A DNA stretch of 16,467 bases, from positions 1 to 16,467 of the forward strand of contig CAZPAH010000062.1 in assembly GCA_964584495.1 (NCBI GenBank), given 5' to 3'. The stretch comes from CAZPAH01 sp964584495. GTDB taxonomy: Bacteria > Krumholzibacteriota > Krumholzibacteriia > Krumholzibacteriales > Krumholzibacteriaceae. Every line of letters begins with the position of its first letter. The stretch's first letter is position 1. Under the pieces are notes generated by a model. It had not been told where the DNA came from, ran no database searches, and saw nothing but the letters and a program-made list of their open reading frames with translations. The translations under genes and the position numbers were made by a program. Positions 1-5,926 of this stretch are shown here, piece after piece.

Positions 1-1444
1 GGCAGTAGCTGTCGACACGGTCGCTCGTGACCGTTCTCGTCTTTCCGCTCGATATCTCGTGGATCTTTATGATGTTGAAATCGTTGCCGGCAGAAACCGC
101 GTAGGCGATCCACCTGCTGTCGGGCGACCACGAGATGTCGAAGAAGTTGTAGAATTCGGAACTGTCGATCTTCTTCGAGCTCTTCTTATCCACGTCGAGA
201 ATCCAGAGGATATAGTTCTTGTCGGTGTAGGCTACCATCTTTCCATCGGGGGACGGGGAGCCCTGGAAGCGTAGAACCTTTCCGTCTCCCGTGAGCTTGC
301 TCGCTTCTCCGATTCCGTTCGCGGGGGCCGTCTCGAATTCGAACTCCCCGCTCTCGTCGGAGAGGTAGAGGATCGTCTTGCCGTCGGGCATGAAGAGGCC
401 TCCGCGGCAGCGGACGCCCTCCTTTCTCGTGACCTGAACCAGGCGCCCCTCCGCGGCGGGGGCGACGAAAACCTGGCCGCGCGCCGTCAGCGCCACCCGG
501 TCGCCGTCGGGCGATACGTGCGATGCGGTAACGTATGTCGCCGGCTTGGTTACCCATTTCTCGCGGAGCTGATCGAAATCGGAGGCGAGAACGATCGGAA
601 CCTCGCGGTCCGTGTTCGCGGCTATATCGTAGATGCGGATATCGGCGATGAGCTGGTAGGCTATCCTGCCGTCGCTAAGAGACGGGTTGCTCGCTTCGAG
701 CCCGCGGTGGAAGGTATGCTGGCGCAGATCGGAGCCGTCCTCCTTCATCGACCAGATGTTCATCGTCCCGTCCCTGTCGGTCAGGAAATAGACCCTCCCG
801 TTCCACCACATCGGGTCCTTGCTCGTTCCCGCGTAATCGGATAGAAGAGGTGCCGCCTCGGCGCTCCCCTCGCTGTATTTCCAGATATTCTCTACGGTCC
901 CGCCCTTGTACCTCTTCGTCTGGCTTCCCTGAAAGGGTAGGCGGGTGAAGAAGAGGGTCTTGCCGGAGGCATCGTACGACCCGTCGCTCGCCTGGCTCAA
1001 CGGGATAATCTTACTCTCCCCGGTGGCCGTATCGATCGAGACGAGCTGGGTATTGGGCAGGGTGGAATGCTTTTGAGTGCTGTAGAGGATCGCCCCGGCG
1101 CGCGTCCAGCCGGCCACGGCGGTTCTGCTTCCGTCCCAGGTCCTTCTCTCCGGGATCCCCCCTTCGAGCGGGATCGTGTAGACTTCGGTCGGGCCCTCGT
1201 ACTGCGCGCTGAAGGCTATCAGCTTTCCGTCGGGCGAGATCGCCGACCGGCTCTCCACGCCGTGATGGGTCGTAAGGCGCCTCGCGGCGCCTCCATCGAC
1301 CGGCACGCTCCAAAGGTCCCCCTCCGCCGTGAAGACTATCGTATTGCCGTGCAGCGCGGGAAACCTGTAGTAACCCGGACCATCCGCCCCGAGTACCGCC
1401 AGGGGCAGCAAAAGCAGAACAAGCGAAAAAACGACCCGTCGCAT
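1..1444 (-). CDS. Tricorn protease homologue (S41 family), exported, N-terminal beta-propeller part, cut by window edge
   Basis: The reading frame is open from an ATG at 1444 to the left edge, giving 481 codons with no stop, so the C-terminus is missing. Residues 1-20 (MRRVVFSLVLLLLPLAVLGA) form a signal peptide. The following 'GYYRFPALHGNTIVFTAEGD' and 'LWSVPVDGGAARRLTTHHG' are typical of tricorn-protease homologues. Repeated 'SPDGK' blades (for example 'ISPDGKLIAF', 'MPDGKTILYLSD', 'SPDSRWIAYAV') mark WD40-like or TolB-like propellers. In this family the propellers are followed by PDZ and S41 serine-peptidase domains, which would lie beyond position 1, so catalytic residues cannot be checked. 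The start has a Shine-Dalgarno sequence (AAAGGTGG) just upstream; an overlapping GTG is in another frame. The role is probably degradation of peptides in the periplasm. The family is clear from the propeller; the peptidase activity is inferred. Confidence 0.85.
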   Translation of the reverse strand, partial: MRRVVFSLVLLLLPLAVLGADGPGYYRFPALHGNTIVFTAEGDLWSVPVDGGAARRLTTHHGVESRSAISPDGKLIAFSAQYEGPTEVYTIPLEGGIPERRTWDGSRTAVAGWTRAGAILYSTQKHSTLPNTQLVSIDTATGESKIIPLSQASDGSYDASGKTLFFTRLPFQGSQTKRYKGGTVENIWKYSEGSAEAAPLLSDYAGTSKDPMWWNGRVYFLTDRDGTMNIWSMKEDGSDLRQHTFHRGLEASNPSLSDGRIAYQLIADIRIYDIAANTDREVPIVLASDFDQLREKWVTKPATYVTASHVSPDGDRVALTARGQVFVAPAAEGRLVQVTRKEGVRCRGGLFMPDGKTILYLSDESGEFEFETAPANGIGEASKLTGDGKVLRFQGSPSPDGKMVAYTDKNYILWILDVDKKSSKKIDSSEFYNFFDISWSPDSRWIAYAVSAGNDFNIIKIHEISSGKTRTVTSDRVDSYC

Positions 1445-1553
1445 CGATACCCACCTTTCGTTAACGATTCGTGAGACTGTATGCTTGAGGACGGCCCTGA
1501 TAATCCATCCATAGGAGATTATACGGGGCAGCCCTGTTTTTGTTCCGGGATCG

Positions 1554-1581
1554 ATTATATGGGGAAAACGGCCGGTTTCAA
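1554..1581 (-). promoter_or_regulatory. Sigma70-type promoter of the tricorn-like gene
   Basis: On the minus strand, TTGAAA (1576-1581) is followed after 16 nt by a perfect TATAAT (1554-1559), about 110 nt upstream of the start codon at 1444. A second TATAAT lies at 1518-1523 but has no good -35 box at the right distance. It could be an alternative start point or chance. Confidence 0.6.
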
Positions 1582-1648
1582 CAACTAAGAATCAATTAAG
1601 TACTTTCAAGCCCATGCATGAATCGGGGAACCGGGGGCGGCCCGGGGG

Positions 1649-2086
1649 CTACCTGCTCTTCAGGTCCCACCAGCCGCACCAGCTCATGTAGACGACGGCC
1701 CGCTGGTCGGTCCTCCCCGAATGGAGGGTATTGTTCTCCCAGAGGTACTCGGCCCCTATCGAGAAGATGATCCCCCTGGGGCTGTAGGTGTCGATCGATA
1801 TACCCACCCCCGGTCCGAGCGAGTTGTTCCAATCGAGCCTCTCGGTATCCCACTTGTACCTGATCGTGCCGTAGGTGTTGAGCGAAGTGTTTCCCCACCT
1901 CGCCCAATCGACACCCTGCTTGATCCACCCGTCCATCATCAGGTTCTCCTCGCCCTCTTTCGGAATGTCGTACCTCAGCTGGCCCCAGGTGGCGCCGCGC
2001 AGTCCTTCGAACGCCGATACGCCGCCGGGCACGATCGCCGCGCATATAAGGATGAAGAGCGCTCCATGCAAGATTGTTCGTTTCAT
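1649..2086 (-). CDS. Small secreted beta-rich protein of the exopolysaccharide operon
   Basis: This 145-residue protein has a clear signal peptide (about residues 1-25, ending 'GGVSA'). The mature part is rich in Trp, Tyr and Gly and alternates polar and hydrophobic residues, for example 'ATWGQLRYDIP', 'LNTYGTIRYKWD' and 'VGISIDTYSPRGIIFSIGAEY'. It ends 'VVYMSWCGWWDLKSR'. The pattern suggests outer-membrane beta-strands, and by eye it recalls the C-terminal strands of NfrA/PgaA-type polysaccharide porins, but I do not recognise a named family. It starts 3 nt after the stop of the upstream glycosyltransferase gene, whose last codons contain its ribosome-binding site (GGGAGG), so the two are co-translated. 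It may help the polysaccharide cross or attach to the outer membrane (inference). It is too short to form a normal barrel alone, so it could oligomerise or be a lipid-facing accessory protein. Confidence 0.72.
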   Translation of the reverse strand: MKRTILHGALFILICAAIVPGGVSAFEGLRGATWGQLRYDIPKEGEENLMMDGWIKQGVDWARWGNTSLNTYGTIRYKWDTERLDWNNSLGPGVGISIDTYSPRGIIFSIGAEYLWENNTLHSGRTDQRAVVYMSWCGWWDLKSR

Positions 2087-2089
2087 TTT

Positions 2090-3508
2090 CTATCGCCTCC
2101 CGAAGATTTTTGCGTCGGTCTCGCCCCAGGAATGCTCGATGGTGAAATCTTCCAGGAGCGTGAAATCTCTATCTAGAAAATCCCTGAATCTGCCGCTTGG
2201 ATAATGCTTTCCGTAGTATTGATCCTCGCAGACTATGAAATCGACCTTATCGTCGAGACGGGGGTCCGGGTCGCCCGGCTCGATATAGAAGGATATATGC
2301 TGGAAATGGGCTTTCGGGTATTTCGGTCCCAGCGTGTACTCGTAGATCACCCCGTCGGCGCCGTTCATGGCGACCGTCATCCCGTCGAAACCGTTTTTGT
2401 CGAAGTACGATATCACCGGGGACACATCGGGGTACTGTCTCTCAAGCCACCGCAGATTGCACAGTCCGTAGACCCAGACGATGACGAGGACTGCGGCGGT
2501 GAAGAAGTTCCTGACGGCCCTGCTGGACGATCTCATCGAGAATAGGGTCACGATGTGGCTTATTCCCAGAGCGGCCGCCGGAGCTAGGAAGATGAGCGCG
2601 AAGATCATATTCTTGTTGACCGATTGCTCCGCCCTGGTCACGAAATGAAGGATGATGATCGGAGTTGAGAAGAGGGTGAGCAGGAGCGCCTTTCGGCCCT
2701 TCCTCTCGTGAAATATTCCAAAGACGGCGAGAAGATATGCGAGGGAAACCCAGCGGAACGTCCAGTCGGTCAGCATGTTCAGGGATATCTGCGTGGTGCT
2801 TCGAACGTCCTCGATCTGGCCGAGAACCTCGGCCTTCGGCGGGTAGGGCGAAAGGCAATAGTAGAGGATGGCGAGAAGGGCGAGTGGCGCCACCGAGAAG
2901 AGGACGAACTTCCAGAACCTGTGCTTCAGCGCGATATAGATGAGGAAAGCCGGAACGTAGACCGGAACCAGGTATTTCGTTATCGAGGCGAGAAAAAGGA
3001 ACATGCTGCCGGCCAGCAGGGCCGTGCACTCGTACCAGGAAGAATCCACCCTGCCGGAGGCTATCACCAGGAGGAACGCCAGGGCGAGGAAGAAAGCCGC
3101 GAGCATGTCGTATGTCGCCAGCTTCATCAGGTAGAGGGCCTGCCCGGAGAATATGAATATCGCAGCGGCGAGGAGAGCGGATTTTTCGTTGAAGAGGATC
3201 TTCGCCGTGAGGTAGACGACCACGGTGAGAGCGAGGCCTATCAGTATGTTGATGCCCCGCGCGCCGTATATCCCTCCAATCGAATCTCCAAGCGCCGCGA
3301 TAACCGGCCACGTCATGACCGAGCCCGTGTGATGGTAGCAGCCGGGACAGGGGGAGCCATCCAGGAGCTGGTGCCCCATGGTGATATGAAACGCCTCGTC
3401 TATGAAGACCGAGTTGTAGTCGAGGTTCAGAACGCTGACGAGGAGGCCGTAGAGGAGAAGGAGCCCCAGAAGGTACACATGATGCGATTTTCCGCAGTTC
3501 TTCTTCAT
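2090..3508 (-). CDS. GT39/ArnT-like membrane glycosyltransferase
   Basis: This 472-residue integral membrane protein has around ten hydrophobic segments. After the first one comes 'VFIDEAFHITMGHQLL', with the Asp-Glu pair (D37, E38) that in PMT/ArnT-type (GT-C fold) enzymes sits in the first outward-facing loop and serves catalysis or metal binding. Family members transfer sugars from polyprenyl-phosphate donors on the outer face of the inner membrane. The C-terminal 120 residues ('NGADGVIYEYTLGPKYPKAHF...') form a soluble domain, as is usual for the family. Its ATG overlaps the stop of the GT2 synthase gene (ATGA, 4 nt), indicating translational coupling. It probably modifies the polymer made by the synthase, or a protein or lipid linked to it; the substrate cannot be read from sequence. 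A 'PCPGC' motif (residues 53-57) in the first loop is unusual. Confidence 0.85.
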   Translation of the reverse strand: MKKNCGKSHHVYLLGLLLLYGLLVSVLNLDYNSVFIDEAFHITMGHQLLDGSPCPGCYHHTGSVMTWPVIAALGDSIGGIYGARGINILIGLALTVVVYLTAKILFNEKSALLAAAIFIFSGQALYLMKLATYDMLAAFFLALAFLLVIASGRVDSSWYECTALLAGSMFLFLASITKYLVPVYVPAFLIYIALKHRFWKFVLFSVAPLALLAILYYCLSPYPPKAEVLGQIEDVRSTTQISLNMLTDWTFRWVSLAYLLAVFGIFHERKGRKALLLTLFSTPIIILHFVTRAEQSVNKNMIFALIFLAPAAALGISHIVTLFSMRSSSRAVRNFFTAAVLVIVWVYGLCNLRWLERQYPDVSPVISYFDKNGFDGMTVAMNGADGVIYEYTLGPKYPKAHFQHISFYIEPGDPDPRLDDKVDFIVCEDQYYGKHYPSGRFRDFLDRDFTLLEDFTIEHSWGETDAKIFGRR

Positions 3509-5721
3509 AAAAGCCCGCCTATCTTTTCGGCGACGCGCAGGATATGGTCGACGCCGTCGGGACGCGGTTCGGAGAATTTAACGCCCGCCAGGAATTCGGG
3601 AAAATCCTCGGACATGAATCTGTAGTTCCTCGATACCGTCCCGTTTACCGGTATGATATCGGTGTCGATTATCACCTGGACGGTCAAAGGCTTTCCCGGC
3701 TCTAAGTAATCCCTCGCGGCGAGAAGCATCCCGCTTCTCGAGATGTTCTTTATGACGCCGAAGGAGGGACGGCCGTCGCCGCTCATGATGACGGCGGGGA
3801 GATAGGCGGGACCCCTCCGCGCTCGGCCCTTCATCTCGGACGGGGCCGCAAGGTACCTCTCGATGTATGTCTTGTAACGCGTCGAATACTCCAGGAGGAA
3901 TTTCGACACGGCGGATTCGTGGAGGTACCTTGTGAGATCGTCGGATGGTCCCGTCTCGAACTCCTCGAAGGTCAATCCGGCGCGGGTCAGGACGTATCCG
4001 TTCAACGCGATGGTCCGCCCCTGCACGACGCGCCCCTTCGCCGCAAGCTTGATCCTTGGAACCGCGATCTCGAGGCTGATATCGCGGCCGGCCGGGAGGG
4101 GCCCCGTCGAGACGAGCGAGGCGCCTTTACGGGTAAGATCGTCGGCGACCGCCAGACGGCGGACCTTCCTCCCCTCGGAGACGAAGCTATAGAAGACCGG
4201 CACCGAATCGGGAATGCGGAATTCTTCCCTTCTCTGCACGAATTTTCTCCGGGCGTAGAGTATGATGGCGAGCCCCAGCCCGCAGTTGTAGAGCGCCCAG
4301 AGGCTGTTGACCGCGATTATGAACTCATCCCCCCGCCTTCCGGCCAGAAGGCCGGCGAGCGCCCATGCGATCGCGGAAACGCTGAGAATGCAGACGAGCG
4401 CCTGCGGGGCCAGGAGCGCCTGCGGAGTGCCTGTACCGCTCCCCTTCGGAGTGACCTTGAACCCCCTCAGCCTGCGGGGGAGGAAGAGCGCCCCGAACGA
4501 TCTGATATACGTGATGAACTTGCCCATGCTGAACTGCTCGAGGAGAAGGTTGCCGCCGAAGCCGCGCCCCATCTCGTTGAAGGCGTATATCGAGATCGCG
4601 TAGTAGGGGATGAAATGGAGCAGGTAGTTTATGTCGAGCGCCCTCATCGGAAGTATCCCGGTGAAAAGGGCGATAGGCGGCGTTATGTAGAATACCAGCT
4701 TCTGGAACCCCTCTATCGGGTAGATGAGGCTCGCAAGGTAGCAGAGCCTCTGGGGTAGCGACAGCCCCCGCATGAAAAGAGGGTTTCGCTTGAAGAATAC
4801 CTGCCAGCCTCCGAGGCCCCAGCGTCGTCTCTGTATGTGAAACGGGTGGATCGTCTCCGCGGCGATTCCGTAGGCGAGGTTCTCCGAGTGGTAGACCGAC
4901 GACCAGCCCTTTCCCTGGAGGCGGATCGAGGTCATCATGTCCTCGGTGATCGAACCTCCCTGGAACCCGCCTATATCGTCGAGGGCCTTTCTCCTCAGCA
5001 GCGCGCAGCTTCCCACGAAGTACGCGGCGTTCCAGTGGTCCCGTCCCGGCTGAATGAGGTAGTAGAAGAGGGACTGCTCGGCCCATACGTATTTCTTCTC
5101 GTAATCGGCCCTGTGCTGGAACGAATCGATGTTGTAGAACTCCTGGGGCGTCTGCACGAAACCCACCGCGTCGTCCCTGAAATATCCGATCAGCCTGTCG
5201 ATGAACCGGGGCAGGGGAACATGGTCGGCGTCGAATACGGCGATGAATTCGGCCTCGGATTGTTCCAGCCCGAAATTCAGGTTCCCCGCCTTCGCGTCCT
5301 CGTTGCCCTCCCTGGCGAGGTAGACCGTTCCTAGCTCCTCGCAGAGGGCCCTCACCTGCGCCCGTCCGCCGTCGTCGAGAACGAGCGTCCTGTGGGGGTA
5401 TTTCAGGTCGTTGCAGGCGAGAAGTGTCTTCCTGAGAATCGATACCGGCTCGTCCTTTGTCGGGATGAGTACGTCGACGCTCCTGCCCTTGAGCGGGGGC
5501 GGGGATGTGCGCTTCACCGGTTTCCACACGGTGAAATAGAAGAGGGATGTCGTTATGAATCCGAAGAATTCGGCTATGTAGAGCGCCCAGGAGAATACGA
5601 TCGCGTTGGGATTGAAGGTCTCCGTGACCCTCCAGTACAGGTAGTAAACGGTAACGGCGATCGCGATGACGGCGATCGAGCGCCTCAGCCATTCTCCCTT
5701 TAGAGTCCTAAAATCGGTCAT
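3505..5721 (-). CDS. BcsA-like processive GT2 polysaccharide synthase with two C-terminal PilZ domains
   Basis: The protein has 738 residues from the ATG at 5721. A TTG at 5742 would add seven residues; the ATG is preferred because GAGGAAAA lies upstream of it, though at long spacing. Two N-terminal membrane helices lead into a GT-A domain with all the processive-synthase motifs: DDG (117-119), DAD (164-166), 'FVGSCALLRR' (235-244), TED (259-261) and QRRRW (297-301). More membrane helices follow, then 'FKVTPKG' (421-427), the gating-loop motif of cellulose synthase. The first PilZ domain has R498-EEF-R502 and D528-LTRKG, matching the RxxxR plus [D/N]x[S/T]xxG c-di-GMP site. A second one (about 630-720) has 'NISRSG' but an imperfect RxxxR. 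It probably polymerises a beta-linked glycan from UDP-sugars and pushes it across the inner membrane when c-di-GMP is high. The product need not be cellulose. It is the first gene of a three-gene operon. Confidence 0.92.
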   Translation of the reverse strand: MTDFRTLKGEWLRRSIAVIAIAVTVYYLYWRVTETFNPNAIVFSWALYIAEFFGFITTSLFYFTVWKPVKRTSPPPLKGRSVDVLIPTKDEPVSILRKTLLACNDLKYPHRTLVLDDGGRAQVRALCEELGTVYLAREGNEDAKAGNLNFGLEQSEAEFIAVFDADHVPLPRFIDRLIGYFRDDAVGFVQTPQEFYNIDSFQHRADYEKKYVWAEQSLFYYLIQPGRDHWNAAYFVGSCALLRRKALDDIGGFQGGSITEDMMTSIRLQGKGWSSVYHSENLAYGIAAETIHPFHIQRRRWGLGGWQVFFKRNPLFMRGLSLPQRLCYLASLIYPIEGFQKLVFYITPPIALFTGILPMRALDINYLLHFIPYYAISIYAFNEMGRGFGGNLLLEQFSMGKFITYIRSFGALFLPRRLRGFKVTPKGSGTGTPQALLAPQALVCILSVSAIAWALAGLLAGRRGDEFIIAVNSLWALYNCGLGLAIILYARRKFVQRREEFRIPDSVPVFYSFVSEGRKVRRLAVADDLTRKGASLVSTGPLPAGRDISLEIAVPRIKLAAKGRVVQGRTIALNGYVLTRAGLTFEEFETGPSDDLTRYLHESAVSKFLLEYSTRYKTYIERYLAAPSEMKGRARRGPAYLPAVIMSGDGRPSFGVIKNISRSGMLLAARDYLEPGKPLTVQVIIDTDIIPVNGTVSRNYRFMSEDFPEFLAGVKFSEPRPDGVDHILRVAEKIGGLL

Positions 5722-5804
5722 GCCCAGGGTGCTTTTCCTCAAAGAGTCATGGTCCGGAAAATCTATTATGGGGGAAAGATGAATAACACCTTTCTCATCT
5801 TAAG

Positions 5805-5834
5805 ATTATACCATAAAAGGATGGTGCAGAACAA
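5805..5834 (-). promoter_or_regulatory. Extended -10 promoter of the exopolysaccharide operon
   Basis: On the minus strand, TTGTTC (5829-5834), an 18-nt spacer and a perfect TATAAT (5805-5810) are seen. The spacer ends TGG, which gives an extended -10 (TGnTATAAT). The predicted transcript would start near 5798, 55-80 nt before the synthase start codon. Confidence 0.6.
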
Positions 5835-5858
5835 GGAGGCCCCGATGTTTCAGCGTTC

Positions 5859-5888
5859 TGGACAATACCGTTTGCGGAGTGTTATATT
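5859..5888 (+). promoter_or_regulatory. Sigma70-type promoter of the secreted cysteine-protease gene
   Basis: TGGACA (5859-5864) and TATATT (5883-5888) are separated by 18 nt. The expected start near 5895 leaves a leader of about 30 nt before the ATG at 5927. It lies back to back with the operon promoter on the other strand, with about 25 nt between the two -35 boxes. Confidence 0.5.
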
Positions 5889-5926
5889 TCGCTTGTAACT
5901 CATCAACCTGAACGGGGGAGCTATCG

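Noticed and set aside
1632..1648. GC-rich inverted repeat after the small secreted protein gene as a terminator
   Set aside because: The stem is only about 5 bp and no T-run follows on the minus strand.
2442..3625. Open frames on both strands over the GT39 gene
   Set aside because: They are highly charged with no domains, and the GT39 frame explains the hydrophobic pattern.
4325..5692. 455-codon frame in another phase of the synthase gene
   Set aside because: It is Arg-rich low-complexity protein without motifs, while the overlapping frame has the complete GT2 and PilZ motif set.
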